Counted from the first letter of the stretch, positions 45,934 to 55,333 are shown. The stretch is DNA of 64,000 nt from JAPLKB01 sp964532465 (GCA_964532465.1 CAZHHX010000007.1:1-64000); one strand, 5' to 3'. The notes: generated from the sequence alone by a model not told the origin. Made by a program: numbers and translations.

Positions 45934-47079
45934 CTATTCATCTCCTTTTTTCCCCGGTACTTTAAGAACCCCGTCATTATCCTCCAGGTCGAACCACCAC
46001 TGGTCTTCAGGATGCGGCTTACCGTAACCCATTAAATCATCACCCCATATAGCAAGACTTCTTGCCAGAGAAGAGTGCCTCATAATCCTGCTGACTCCTC
46101 GATGGAAGGGTGTATAGGGTTTATTCCAGGGACACACTTTTATACACGTTCCGCATCCTGACCCTTTCTGGTTCCCTACACGCATCTTGGTGCAATTTTC
46201 TACGTCTGTAGGCCAGCGTTCATATCCATTGTACATGATTTTATCACCAGCGCTCAAGGCGCCTCCGGGGCATTCACGGACGCACTTCCTGCATTTTGAA
46301 CAAAAATCCTGCAATCCGAAATCAATAGGCTTGTCCGGAAGGAGCGGGAGATCTGTTGTAACCACCGCAGCTTTGAATCGCGGCCCCAAAAAAGGATTGA
46401 CGATACAGTCTCCGATTCTGCTCATCTCTCCCAGGCCTGCCCAGAGGAGGATGGGAGGCACAACAACCTGATAATTTCTCGCATGGTGTGCTCTTGCCGG
46501 ATAACCGAGCTTGCGAATATAATCAGCTATTATACAGGAGATAAAAGCTGATGCCGAGTAGGACATAAAACTCATTGCGTTGCTTATCCAATCATGGCCT
46601 GAAGTGGTATTTGATGTACGCCAATCCTGGTCAACAAGAAGAGCAACGGCATATTTATGGTTTAATTCTACCGTCTCACCCGTGGGATAGCTGTGCGTGT
46701 ATACTGCATATGGCGGTAATTCACATATTCCGACTAAATCCGCTCTGATAAAATAGGCAAGCTCCTTGATATGCCTGGATAAGCCTGCCGGGTCTTCCGG
46801 AATAGGTGCCTTTGAAGAGGCGAATTGACCGTCTGTCTGATCTGCAAGGTGCGATAGCATATTCAAGAGAGCGCCTGAAACGGGGTGCTTTGGAACAAAT
46901 CGCTTAAATTCATTTTCCAGCTTAGGGCCATAGCCTCCACTCCGTGCTTTCAAAAAACCGCATTCCCTTGCATCGAACCGTTTTACTTCATTATCATTGA
47001 TTATAGTTGTCGGGCGCTCAACTCTCTTAAGCAGGTGTACAGGGAAGGGTTCAAAAACCCTCTTATGGTAACCGCTCAT
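45934..47079 (-). CDS. Soluble reductive-dehalogenase-like corrinoid/iron-sulfur protein
   Basis: 381 residues. The C-terminal third has two 4Fe-4S motifs: C260-x2-C263-x2-C266-x3-C270-P, and C296-x12-C309-x2-C312-x3-C316-P. Together with DWISNAMSFMSYSASAF, GYPARAHHARNYQVVVPP and GDCIVNPFLGPRFKAAVVTTDLPL this gives the layout of RdhA/PceA-type corrinoid reductive dehalogenases. Unlike respiratory RdhA there is no Tat signal and it is about 100 residues shorter, so it should be cytoplasmic. No rdhB membrane anchor gene is adjacent. It is the first gene of an operon with a GntR regulator and a TRAP binding protein. Whether it dehalogenates, or reduces another substrate as QueG-like relatives do, is not known. 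Confidence 0.82.
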   Translation of the reverse strand: MSGYHKRVFEPFPVHLLKRVERPTTIINDNEVKRFDARECGFLKARSGGYGPKLENEFKRFVPKHPVSGALLNMLSHLADQTDGQFASSKAPIPEDPAGLSRHIKELAYFIRADLVGICELPPYAVYTHSYPTGETVELNHKYAVALLVDQDWRTSNTTSGHDWISNAMSFMSYSASAFISCIIADYIRKLGYPARAHHARNYQVVVPPILLWAGLGEMSRIGDCIVNPFLGPRFKAAVVTTDLPLLPDKPIDFGLQDFCSKCRKCVRECPGGALSAGDKIMYNGYERWPTDVENCTKMRVGNQKGSGCGTCIKVCPWNKPYTPFHRGVSRIMRHSSLARSLAIWGDDLMGYGKPHPEDQWWFDLEDNDGVLKVPGKKGDE

Positions 47080-47095
47080 ACAAAACCCCCTTTAT

Positions 47096-47116
47096 ATAAT
47101 AGGTCTGACTTATTAT
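47096..47116. promoter_or_regulatory. FadR/FCD-GntR type operator palindrome
   Basis: A 21-base near-perfect palindrome: arms ATAATA and TTATTAT flank a GGTCTGACT core centred at 47106; 9 of 10 base pairs match. The core resembles the TGGTCNGACCA-type sites of FCD GntR regulators. It touches the -10 element and lies 17 bases before the Fe-S gene. Confidence 0.65.
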
Positions 47117-47144
47117 AAATATAATTCTAAAATGTTTGTGTCAA
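47116..47144 (-). promoter_or_regulatory. Candidate sigma70 promoter of the rdhA-like operon
   Basis: Minus strand TTGACA (47139-47144), 17-base spacer, TATTTA (47116-47121). The -10 abuts the palindrome, fitting repression by the operon's GntR protein. Confidence 0.6.
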
Positions 47145-47176
47145 GGAATAATTTCAGGCAGATTCGGGGACTTGCG

Positions 47177-47211
47177 GTTTGCTGTCCTCTCAAAGCGGAC
47201 TGACAGCAAAC
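47177..47211. repeat. Perfect 10-bp inverted repeat between operons
   Basis: GTTTGCTGTC and GACAGCAAAC flank a 15-base loop. It lies downstream of the PP2C gene and upstream of the rdhA-like promoter. No U-tract follows on either strand, so a terminator role is uncertain. The rest of this 193-base spacer shows no gene. Confidence 0.6.
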
Positions 47212-47272
47212 AAAATAGAATAATTCAGGATTAACTGCAACGCGTGAAATTAAAAAAATTATTCAGCAGATT

Positions 47273-48055
47273 TTATAAATACCCTCTGAGATCAACAACA
47301 ATAACAGAGATATTATCGGTACTTCCATAGTCCAATGCCCTGTCTTTTATCTGCCGGGCTCCTTCCTGCGGGCTTTCAGCGGACCTCGCTATATCGATCA
47401 CTTCCTGCGGGATAAGCGCATCCCATACACCATCACAGGCAAGCACCGCAAAGTCGTTATCTTTTCCCAGAAGACCTTCGACAATCCTCGGATCGGAGAT
47501 TACAAAAGGCTTCAGGCCTGCATCTCCCAGAGCACGACTTACGGCAAGAACACCCTGCACTCTCGGCGTTCCCCAACCTGAGACATATCCGCCCGATTTT
47601 TCAATTCTTGACCTCTCTTCAGGCAGTGAGGGCTTATGGTCTAAGGTTAACAGCTCAACACCGGCTTTAGTTCCGATTATTACCCGCGTATCACCAACAT
47701 TTGATACAATATACCTCTTATCTATGATATAGAAGGTTGCCGCTGTTGTACCACTCTCAACTCCAGCGCCTATGATATAATTATCAACCTCTACATAAGC
47801 TTGTCTCAGGAATTCAGATTCTCCCCGTTGTTCTTTCAAAGACTTTTCAGCTTCCCTTTCCCATAATTCCAGAAAGCAGGGTGTAAGCATTTCTGCTGCA
47901 ATCTGTGCCGATCTTTTTCCGCCGTGGCCATCATAAATTTCTGCGCTGAAAAACATTTTCTCCGGAATCTGCCGGATTGCATGGGCGTCCTCCATGCTTC
48001 CACGCAGACCGATATCTTCAATAAAACCGTATGAGATATTCATTAACTGTTGCAC
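47273..48055 (-). CDS. PP2C-family protein serine/threonine phosphatase
   Basis: 260 residues. Metal-dependent phosphatase motifs in order: DIGLRGSMEDAH, AEIYDGHGGKRSA (metal Asp), SNVGDTRVI, LTLDHKPSLPEE, VLAVSRALGDAGLKP, LACDGVWDAL and STDNISVIVVDL, covering the full PP2C core. It is soluble with no fused sensor. The start is a GTG at 48055, 6 bases after the dehydratase gene stop; an ATG four codons in (48043) is the alternative. No partner Ser/Thr kinase was found. PP2C phosphatases regulate some T6SSs, but the T6SS operon is 7 kb away and such a link is only a guess. Confidence 0.9.
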   Translation of the reverse strand: MQQLMNISYGFIEDIGLRGSMEDAHAIRQIPEKMFFSAEIYDGHGGKRSAQIAAEMLTPCFLELWEREAEKSLKEQRGESEFLRQAYVEVDNYIIGAGVESGTTAATFYIIDKRYIVSNVGDTRVIIGTKAGVELLTLDHKPSLPEERSRIEKSGGYVSGWGTPRVQGVLAVSRALGDAGLKPFVISDPRIVEGLLGKDNDFAVLACDGVWDALIPQEVIDIARSAESPQEGARQIKDRALDYGSTDNISVIVVDLRGYL

Positions 48056-48061
48056 TATCGC

Positions 48062-51000
48062 CTATCCATTGTTCCGGGAATGTTCCTTAACCTGGTGCAT
48101 AAAGGCTTCAAGCCTTGTGGCTACATTTGAAACACCCTGACCGTCGTAGGCCAAATTAATAATGGGAACATTATACTTCTTTTGGATCAGCTTCATAATT
48201 GCGCTTGACACTGTTCCCGGCATGCAAGTAAAAGGCATGGCATTAATAATTCCGGATACGCCTCTGTGAATAAAATCCACTGTCTTTCCAACACTTAATA
48301 TTGCCTCACCTTCAAAACTCACATGCACATAAGGACTTGCCTTTCTGATAATATCTCCCATCTTAGTCTCTTTTCCATGCCTGAGATTTTTAGCAAACAT
48401 TTTTTCAATGCGATGTTCATCTTTCTCCTGTATATATCCGGTAATAAGAAAATTCATCATATTCGGAATGCTTCCCTTTTTCAGGCTCTTCTTTTTATTA
48501 ATATAGTTTACATAGGTTATCCATTCCGCGATAGATGCCAGCCATGCTGCTCCTCCCAATTCCTCTACCTTCCTCACAAGGTCGTTATTGCTGAACCTGT
48601 TGGACCTAATGTATATTTCACCGACAATACCGACGAGTGGTTTTTCTGTTTTTACTTTCTTAATTTTTAATAAATTATCTATTGCGTTTTCAAGCACGTT
48701 AAAGATGTCTTTACCGCCCTTTTCTACGGATTGTGAAATATGAACAAGGGCGTCTTTATAAACCTTATCCGCGTCTCCCTTGATTTCCTCATAGGGCCTT
48801 ATCTCGTGAAGCATTTTTATGATAAGGTCTGTTGCCAGTATCGATCTCCATGCCAGCCGTTTGAACTTGCTTCCAAGCATGTCGAGTTCATCGTAAAGCC
48901 TGTGATCCTGATTGGGCGCATATATGGGCACTTCTTCATAACCCATTTCATCAAGAACCATTCTGTGGAACCTGTGATACTGTCCAAATCTGCACGGGCC
49001 TCCGCCGGTAGGCATAAAAAATGCGCTTTTTTCAGGATCAAAGGAAGATTTGCCCGCCGTCTTCAGCATATCGCCCGTAGTAAGTATACATGGATAACAT
49101 TCCTTACCGGAGGTATTCTTTCTCCCAAGGCTCATTGCTTCTTCATCGGATTCATCCATAACATCCGTTTCAACACCGCATGCGCGGAAAGCACTTGACA
49201 ATGTAACAGAATGATCACTCATGTAAGGTATATAAATCTTTCTCTTTTTACCGTTTACTTTAAATTTTGAAACCACTTTCTTCGCTGTTTTTGTTTCATG
49301 TTTCGCATTTTTGATGCTGTCAAGAAATGCTTCAAGCCTTGTAATAACGCCTGCATCAGCGCTATGCTCGTCAATTTCCAATTGCAGGAAGGGCTTTCCT
49401 TTCATAATCTTTTTAAAAAAATGCATGATAAAAGAATCGGGACCGCAGCCGAAATTTGTAACATATATACCGTAAAAATTATCACGTTCTCTGACAAGCT
49501 TCGCAGCCCGTAAAATCTTCTGTCCATAACCCCAGTACATATCTTTCAGATCTTCGTCATTTTCCGCGCCATCCATAATGGGCAGCATATCCAGCGGCAT
49601 CGGGGTCACGCCAATATCCATCAGCTTTTTGTGGATATTAAGGTTTGCTCCCGGATCCGCGCTGTTATACGGCCTCCCGATTATCACGATTACCTTTTCA
49701 TGCTTATCCAGGGCAGATAACATTTTTGCGCCTTCATCGATGCATCTGCTGTAAAACAAGTTTTGTGTTTCCATTGCAATATCAAAGGCTTTTTCCACTT
49801 CTTTGCCGGTTTTGTGAATTCCCCTTCCAAAGCTTTTCAGTGTTTTTAAAGCATTTTCTTTACTGCCCCCAAAATACACAACCGGCGAATCCAGTTTTAC
49901 TCCGGCAGCATCAAAATCAATAGAGGCTTTAACGGTGTATGGTATGGACTGAGCATAGGGACAGGAAAACGTATTTGACGTGTGATCGGAAATATTTTTC
50001 AGGTTTATTACGCTCGGAAGGAATATTCTTTTAACTCCTTTATTCATGAGATTGAGTATATGACCGTGCGCGAGCTTTATGGGAAAGCATGACTCTACAA
50101 TAATGCTTTCAGCTCCTTCTTTGATTATTTTTTTATTTGTTACATCTGAAATTACGATGGAAAATCCGAGTTCTGTAAGAAATGCCTTCCAGAAAGGCAG
50201 GAAATCGCAGATATTTAACATCTTGGGTATCCCTATCAGCTCACCCTCGACCTGTTTATCGTATATTCCGTTGAGCAGATCGTCTCGTACCTTGAAAAGA
50301 TCTGTTACATGTCTTTTTCCGGCATTTCGCTTTACATCATATTTTTCACACCTGCTCCCATAATATAACGGTTTTTCATCCTCTACCGTCACTTTCCTGA
50401 TTTCACATAAGTTTTCACAGCTTTTACATTCAAAAGTGTCTACCTCGTACTCTCTTTTACTTAAATCGAATCCTTTAAAATTACTTTTTTCCCAATTCCT
50501 CTCTTTCATTGCAAGGATTGCAACACCGATAGCGCCGGTAATATCATGATGAGAGGGCACTTTGACAGGTTTTTTAAGCACATTTTCAAAAGCCGCTACA
50601 ACACCCTTATTAAATGCGGTACCGCCCTGAAAAAATATTCTGTCTCCTATCTTCCTGTCACCTACAACTTTATTTAAATAATTTGTAACTATCGAATATG
50701 AAAGACCGCTAACAAGATCATCCGTTCTTACCCCTCTCTGCTGATGATGCACAAGATCGGATTCTATAAAAACCGTACAGCGCTCCCCCATCTTTACCGG
50801 CGCTTTTGATGCCAGGGCCATATTGCCGAACTCTTCTTTTATCGATATCCCGAGTTTTTCTGCCTGTTCCTCCAGAAAAGAGCCTGTTCCCGCGGCGCAG
50901 GCTTTATTCATTTCAAAATCTACAATAACTCCACTGTCAATACTGATATATTTTGAATCCTGCCCTCCGATTTCAAAAATAGTATCAACTCTGCCATCCA

Positions 51001-52210
51001 TATTTATCGCTGCTTCAGCCTGCGCGGTTATTTCATTCCTAACTATGTCGGCACCGATAAAGTCGCTCGTCAGATATCTTCCTGAGCCTGTGGTTCCGGC
51101 GCCTATTATTTCTACTTTTTCTCCTATTTCCTCTCCTATTTCTGCCAGACCTCTTTTAACAGCGTCAAGAGGCCTTCCCTCAGTCATAAGATATCTTTTA
51201 GCAAGAATATCCTTCTCTTCGTTAATCAACACAAGATTTGTGCTTATTGATCCCACGTCAAGACCAAGATACGCCTTTGTTCTCTCGCTTATATTTTTCA
51301 ACTCATAAGATACGTTAAGATTTTCCTCTGATATATTTAAAGATTCATGCGCTTCATGGAATCTTTCCTGCAGCATATAATCTTCCAGTCCGTCCAGACC
51401 GAGAAAGGTCCGCTTCGAAGAAGGCTCGTCAAGTACAGCGTAGATTGCGCCAATCGCGCCCATTGATGTAAAATGTTCGGGGACTATCAGTTCACCATTT
51501 CTTAAAACAAATACATCACTTATGGCCTTTTTCATTCCTGCATTTGCAGCAACGCCGCCAATGAAGGCAACAGGATTTTTTATTTCCTTTCCCTTCGTGA
51601 TATTGCTTTTAAAGTTCCTTGCAAGGGCATAACAGAGACCTGCCACTATCTCATAATCCGGAGTCGCAATTTGCTGGAGGTGTATCATATCGGATTTGGC
51701 AAATACCGTACATCTTCCGGCAATCCTCGGCACATTTGCTGCTTTCAGCGCGATTTCACTGAATTCTTCTATGGTGAAACAGAGCCTGGAAGCCTGCTGG
51801 TCTAAAAAAGAACCCGTTCCCGCAGCGCACAGAGCATTCATAGAGAAATCTTTTACCCGCAGTCTTTTGTTTTTTCCCGATTTCTCAAATATGATAAACT
51901 TGGAATCTTCACCGCCCATGTCTATTACACTACCGATATAGGGATACAAATGGCTGAATCCGGTTGCAAGAGCCACAATTTCATTTATAAAGGAGCTGCC
52001 AACGATGGAAGTAAAATGTTTTGCCCCTGTACCCGTTGTCGCAATAAAATCTATATCGTTGTCTTTAATAAGTTCCGCAACAGCATTCTTCGCCGCTTCG
52101 ACAGGCCTGCCCATATGGCGCACATACCTGTCAATAGCTATATTTCCCGACTCATCTATAGCGGCGAGGTTAACACTGACAGAACCGATATCAATACCGA
52201 CTCTATACAT
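48062..52210 (-). CDS. Fused 2-hydroxyacyl-CoA dehydratase activator/dehydratase (BcrA-BadF-HgdC family, double activase)
   Basis: About 1382 residues. Two ASKHA ATPase domains in tandem (about 1-290 and 310-580) start VGIDIGSVSVNLA and LGLDVGSISTNLV. Each has the two Cys that hold the activator's 4Fe-4S cluster: LCAAGTGSF with GRCTVFAKSD, and ACAAGTGSF with ERCTVFIESD. A DUF2229 domain (GIPKMLNICDFLPFWKAFL, ESCFPIKLAHGHI) and an HgdB-like part (GKECYPCILTTGDMLK, FLQLEIDEHSADAG) follow. Family members use ATP to inject low-potential electrons into radical dehydratases or benzoyl-CoA-type reductases; the substrate of these large fusions is not known. The ATG at 52210 with AGGGGG upstream is preferred over one at 52228. 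Confidence 0.9.
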   Translation of the reverse strand: MYRVGIDIGSVSVNLAAIDESGNIAIDRYVRHMGRPVEAAKNAVAELIKDNDIDFIATTGTGAKHFTSIVGSSFINEIVALATGFSHLYPYIGSVIDMGGEDSKFIIFEKSGKNKRLRVKDFSMNALCAAGTGSFLDQQASRLCFTIEEFSEIALKAANVPRIAGRCTVFAKSDMIHLQQIATPDYEIVAGLCYALARNFKSNITKGKEIKNPVAFIGGVAANAGMKKAISDVFVLRNGELIVPEHFTSMGAIGAIYAVLDEPSSKRTFLGLDGLEDYMLQERFHEAHESLNISEENLNVSYELKNISERTKAYLGLDVGSISTNLVLINEEKDILAKRYLMTEGRPLDAVKRGLAEIGEEIGEKVEIIGAGTTGSGRYLTSDFIGADIVRNEITAQAEAAINMDGRVDTIFEIGGQDSKYISIDSGVIVDFEMNKACAAGTGSFLEEQAEKLGISIKEEFGNMALASKAPVKMGERCTVFIESDLVHHQQRGVRTDDLVSGLSYSIVTNYLNKVVGDRKIGDRIFFQGGTAFNKGVVAAFENVLKKPVKVPSHHDITGAIGVAILAMKERNWEKSNFKGFDLSKREYEVDTFECKSCENLCEIRKVTVEDEKPLYYGSRCEKYDVKRNAGKRHVTDLFKVRDDLLNGIYDKQVEGELIGIPKMLNICDFLPFWKAFLTELGFSIVISDVTNKKIIKEGAESIIVESCFPIKLAHGHILNLMNKGVKRIFLPSVINLKNISDHTSNTFSCPYAQSIPYTVKASIDFDAAGVKLDSPVVYFGGSKENALKTLKSFGRGIHKTGKEVEKAFDIAMETQNLFYSRCIDEGAKMLSALDKHEKVIVIIGRPYNSADPGANLNIHKKLMDIGVTPMPLDMLPIMDGAENDEDLKDMYWGYGQKILRAAKLVRERDNFYGIYVTNFGCGPDSFIMHFFKKIMKGKPFLQLEIDEHSADAGVITRLEAFLDSIKNAKHETKTAKKVVSKFKVNGKKRKIYIPYMSDHSVTLSSAFRACGVETDVMDESDEEAMSLGRKNTSGKECYPCILTTGDMLKTAGKSSFDPEKSAFFMPTGGGPCRFGQYHRFHRMVLDEMGYEEVPIYAPNQDHRLYDELDMLGSKFKRLAWRSILATDLIIKMLHEIRPYEEIKGDADKVYKDALVHISQSVEKGGKDIFNVLENAIDNLLKIKKVKTEKPLVGIVGEIYIRSNRFSNNDLVRKVEELGGAAWLASIAEWITYVNYINKKKSLKKGSIPNMMNFLITGYIQEKDEHRIEKMFAKNLRHGKETKMGDIIRKASPYVHVSFEGEAILSVGKTVDFIHRGVSGIINAMPFTCMPGTVSSAIMKLIQKKYNVPIINLAYDGQGVSNVATRLEAFMHQVKEHSRNNG

Positions 52211-52246
52211 CCCTGCATCCCCCTGCATTATACAAAGATTTTGATT

Positions 52247-52275
52247 TTGTAAGGTTCTTATGTTTTAATTATAAT
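52247..52275 (+). promoter_or_regulatory. Candidate promoter of the acyP-sirC-hem operon
   Basis: TTGTAA (52247-52252), 17-base spacer, TATAAT (52270-52275), 34 bases before the acyP start, in the divergent spacer with the dehydratase gene. Confidence 0.6.
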
Positions 52276-52309
52276 ATATAAAGGCTTCAAATCAATACAA
52301 ATATCAACT

Positions 52310-52582
52310 ATGAAAAGAAACCATATATATGTGAGCGGATTAGTACAAGGCGTATATTTCAGACACAATACGATGATACAGGCCGAGATGCTCGGCGTCA
52401 AAGGGTGGATAAGAAATCTGACAGACGGCAGAGTTGAGATTATGTGCGAAGGAAAGGATGAATCTGTCGACAAATTTACGGCGTGGTGCAACATCGGCCC
52501 AAGAGGCGCTCATGTTGAGAGCTTGGATATTCGGCAGGAAGAGTTTAAAAATGAATTCAATAAATTCCAAATTGTATACTGA
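52310..52582 (+). CDS. acyP: Acylphosphatase
   Basis: 90 residues, usual length. Hydrolyses acyl phosphates. The active-site loop GLVQGVYFRHNT supplies the phosphate-binding Arg, and GWIRNLTDGRVEI supplies the catalytic Asn. The family's end motif is GPRGAHVESLDI. Its 3' end overlaps the sirC start by 32 bases, so it leads the tetrapyrrole operon although it has no known role in it. No clear ribosome site precedes the ATG. Confidence 0.93.
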   Translation: MKRNHIYVSGLVQGVYFRHNTMIQAEMLGVKGWIRNLTDGRVEIMCEGKDESVDKFTAWCNIGPRGAHVESLDIRQEEFKNEFNKFQIVY

Positions 52583-53207
52583 ACAAATGCACTATCCTCT
52601 TTTTTTGGATATTTCCGGCAAGTCCTGTATTGTCATAGGAGGTGGAAAGATTGCCGAAAGAAAAGTTGTAATGCTTCTAAAATTTAACGCTGAAGTAAAG
52701 GTGATCAGTCCAAAAATGAATGGGGTATTATCAAAGCTTTTAAAATCCGGTAAAATCACAGCTATTGAACGTGAATACAAGGATGGTGATTTAGAGGGCG
52801 CATCACTGGTATTCGCGGCTACAAACAAAAAAGAAATTAACGGGAAAATAAAAAAAGAAGCTGTCGTGAAGGGCATACTGGTTAATGTTGTTGACAATCC
52901 GGTTTTGTGTGATTTTATTGTGCCCTCAATTGTAAAAAAAGGTCCCATAATTGTTGCTATCTCTACATCCGGCATTCTGCCTTCGCTATCTAAGAAATTA
53001 AGAAAAGAAATCAGCGAATACATTACAGAAGACTATATAAAATACGTAAAAATTGTCGGATATTTTAGAAAATATTTGATAAATAACGTGAAAGACAAAA
53101 GAAAAAGATCTGAAATAATGGCAGAAATCAGTAATACTGACATGAAAGAACTGATTAATTTGAATAAAAAAGAAATAAAAGCAAGATTTCTGATAGAAAG
53201 TATATGA
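52551..53207 (+). CDS. Precorrin-2 dehydrogenase / siroheme ferrochelatase-like (SirC/CysG-N)
   Basis: 218 residues. NAD-binding Rossmann motif SCIVIGGGKIAERKVVMLL near residue 20, then the CysG-N features NVVDNPVLCDFIVPSIVKKGPIIVAISTSGILPSLSKKLRKEI (seen in consecutive pieces). It oxidises precorrin-2 to sirohydrochlorin for siroheme, and possibly for heme by the alternative pathway. ATG 52551 has GGAAGAG upstream and lies inside the end of acyP; a second ATG at 52587 lacks one. It overlaps the next gene by 4 bases. Confidence 0.9.
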   Translation: MNSINSKLYTEQMHYPLFLDISGKSCIVIGGGKIAERKVVMLLKFNAEVKVISPKMNGVLSKLLKSGKITAIEREYKDGDLEGASLVFAATNKKEINGKIKKEAVVKGILVNVVDNPVLCDFIVPSIVKKGPIIVAISTSGILPSLSKKLRKEISEYITEDYIKYVKIVGYFRKYLINNVKDKRKRSEIMAEISNTDMKELINLNKKEIKARFLIESI

Positions 53208-54019
53208 ATATATACCTCTTTTATATTGCCCTTCTTTTCTACACAATCTCAACAATATCATATCTTTTCTGCCTGACTGTCAGCAAAAAGGTAATCGAGA
53301 GACTTGGGCATTACTTTTTATTAACAGGTTTTTTTATACATTTACTTGCGACTTTTGTCAGGTATTTTGAAGCAGGTTATACACCGATTACAAATGCTTA
53401 TGAATCGCTCTCATTTTTTTCTCTTTGTATTGCCAGTTTTTTTCTGTATATCAAAAAGATTTACAAAATGGAGATGCTTGGAAGCATTTTTCTGCCTGTT
53501 TTGACAATAATTTTCATTATTGCCTTCGCTTTTCCCACAGAAATAAAACCGTTATCGCCTGTGCTAAACAGTTGGTGGCTGCCGGTTCACGCTATTTTCT
53601 CATTCATCGGCTGCGCGGTTTTTCTTATCAGTTTTTTTGTCTCCATAGTCTATTTGATTGTCGAAAAAAAGATCAAGAAGAAGAAGTTTTCACCTGCAGC
53701 CGCGAGATTTCCTTCCCTTGGAACGCTTGATTCCATTAACTACCAATGCATTTCGTACGGTTTTATATTTCTTACTACAGGGATCATAACAGGCTCCATA
53801 TGGGCAAGAACAACCTGGGGTTCATACTGGAGTTGGGACCCGAAAGAAACATGGTCTCTTATTACCTGGATTGTATATGCAATCCTCATTCACAACAGAC
53901 TCGCCATCGGCTGGAGGGGCAGAAGAACCGCATATATGATGATTATTGGTTTCTTTTCAATACTTATAACTTTTTTTGGCGTTAGTTTCTTTTTAGGGGG
54001 ACAACATTCGTTTATTTAA
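53204..54019 (+). CDS. CcsA/HemX-type cytochrome c assembly membrane protein
   Basis: 271 residues with about eight membrane segments. The tryptophan-rich heme-handling motif WGSYWSWDPKETWSL near residues 205-220, with conserved His in EAGYTPITNAYESL-to-WLPVHAIFSFIG and the final loop, identifies the CcsA/ResC/HemX family. Its position directly before hemA matches the hemX-type genes found in many deltaproteobacteria and Gram-positives, proposed to tune HemA or move heme. A System II cytochrome c synthase role would need a ccsB partner, which is not in the window. Confidence 0.85.
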   Translation: MNIYLFYIALLFYTISTISYLFCLTVSKKVIERLGHYFLLTGFFIHLLATFVRYFEAGYTPITNAYESLSFFSLCIASFFLYIKKIYKMEMLGSIFLPVLTIIFIIAFAFPTEIKPLSPVLNSWWLPVHAIFSFIGCAVFLISFFVSIVYLIVEKKIKKKKFSPAAARFPSLGTLDSINYQCISYGFIFLTTGIITGSIWARTTWGSYWSWDPKETWSLITWIVYAILIHNRLAIGWRGRRTAYMMIIGFFSILITFFGVSFFLGGQHSFI

Positions 54020-54043
54020 ATCTCCCTCAAAGGTTTTTTAAAA

Positions 54044-55333
54044 ATGCATATTGCAGTATTCGGACTCAATCACAATACCGCTCCCATCGAAATAAGAGAA
54101 AAACTCTTTATTTCCGATGAAAACATATATGACGTTTTAAATAGCATAAAAACTGCAGGTATCAGAGAAGCAGTTATTTTATCAACCTGTAACAGAACTG
54201 AAATATATTTCTGTTCGGATAATCAGGATAATTCTCTCGATATAATTAACAATATGCTTTTCAACTATTTTAATATACAACAGGACTGGATAGCTGATTA
54301 CACATATTGTTTTCAGGATGAAGATGCCTACAAACATCTGTTTCTTGTAGCGTCAGGACTTGATTCAATGGTTATCGGGGAGCCGCAGATACTCGGTCAG
54401 GTAAAGGATGCATATAGAACTGCCACCCTTCAGAATGCCACAGGTTTTTTTCTCGATAAAACCTTTCATAAAACTTTTAATGTTGCAAAAAGGATCAGAA
54501 CCGAGACCAGAATCGGCTACAACCCCATATCGATCAGTTCCATGGCAATAGAGTTGTCAAAAAATATATTCGGTGAGTTGCATAAGAAGAAGATTCTTGT
54601 AATAGGCGCAGGTGAAATGAGTGAAATTGCATTAAAATATTTCAAAAAGGAAGGTCTCAATGAAATATTTATTGCAAACAGAACATTCCAGCATGCGCAA
54701 AAACTTTCAGAAGAAATTATAGGCATACCTTGTCCTTTTCAGGACATACCTGAATTGTTAACTAGAGTCGATATGGTACTTTCTTCTACGGGTTCAGAAA
54801 AACCGATAATCGATAAAACACTTGTGCTTGCAATAATGAAAAAAAGAAAGAACAAACCTTTGTTTTTTATAGATATTGCTATGCCGAGAGATGTGGACCC
54901 AGAGGTAAATGATATTGAAAATGTGTATCTCTACGACATTGACGACCTTAAAGAACTTTCGCAAAAACATCTTTCAGACAGAGTTAAAGAATCCGAGAAG
55001 GCAATGGCTATTATTGAAGAGGAAAAATCAAATTTTACCGCCTGGCTTAAGAGGCTCGATGTAAATCCCCTTATAACACACATCATCGGAACAGTTGATA
55101 AAACAAGAGAAAAAGAGCTAAGAAAAATTGTACAGAAGCTGAAAAATGTTGACGAAGAAACCTTGAAGCTTGTCGATATTTTAACTAAAAATATTGTCAA
55201 CAAGTTAATTCATCCGCATATTTCAATAATAAAAGAAAACGAAGACCCGGTTGTCGTTGATATAATAAAGAAAATATTCAGCTTTGAGGGAGAGGATGAA
55301 AACAAAATGGATAGTGGGAACGAGAGGGAGTAG
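54044..55333 (+). CDS. hemA: Glutamyl-tRNA reductase
   Basis: 429 residues. It makes glutamate-1-semialdehyde, the first committed step of C5 tetrapyrrole synthesis. Catalytic Cys49 lies in LSTCNRTEIYF. The signature LDSMVIGEPQILGQVKDAYRTA follows, then an NADPH-binding domain (KILVIGAGEMSEIALKYF) and a C-terminal helical dimer domain. AAGG lies some bases upstream of the ATG. It overlaps hemC by 38 bases. Confidence 0.96.
   Translation: MHIAVFGLNHNTAPIEIREKLFISDENIYDVLNSIKTAGIREAVILSTCNRTEIYFCSDNQDNSLDIINNMLFNYFNIQQDWIADYTYCFQDEDAYKHLFLVASGLDSMVIGEPQILGQVKDAYRTATLQNATGFFLDKTFHKTFNVAKRIRTETRIGYNPISISSMAIELSKNIFGELHKKKILVIGAGEMSEIALKYFKKEGLNEIFIANRTFQHAQKLSEEIIGIPCPFQDIPELLTRVDMVLSSTGSEKPIIDKTLVLAIMKKRKNKPLFFIDIAMPRDVDPEVNDIENVYLYDIDDLKELSQKHLSDRVKESEKAMAIIEEEKSNFTAWLKRLDVNPLITHIIGTVDKTREKELRKIVQKLKNVDEETLKLVDILTKNIVNKLIHPHISIIKENEDPVVVDIIKKIFSFEGEDENKMDSGNERE

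Noticed and set aside
47273..48055. PP2C protein as the T6SS phosphatase PppA
   Set aside because: It is 7 kb from the T6SS operon, coupled to a dehydratase-type gene, and no PpkA kinase or Fha protein is present.
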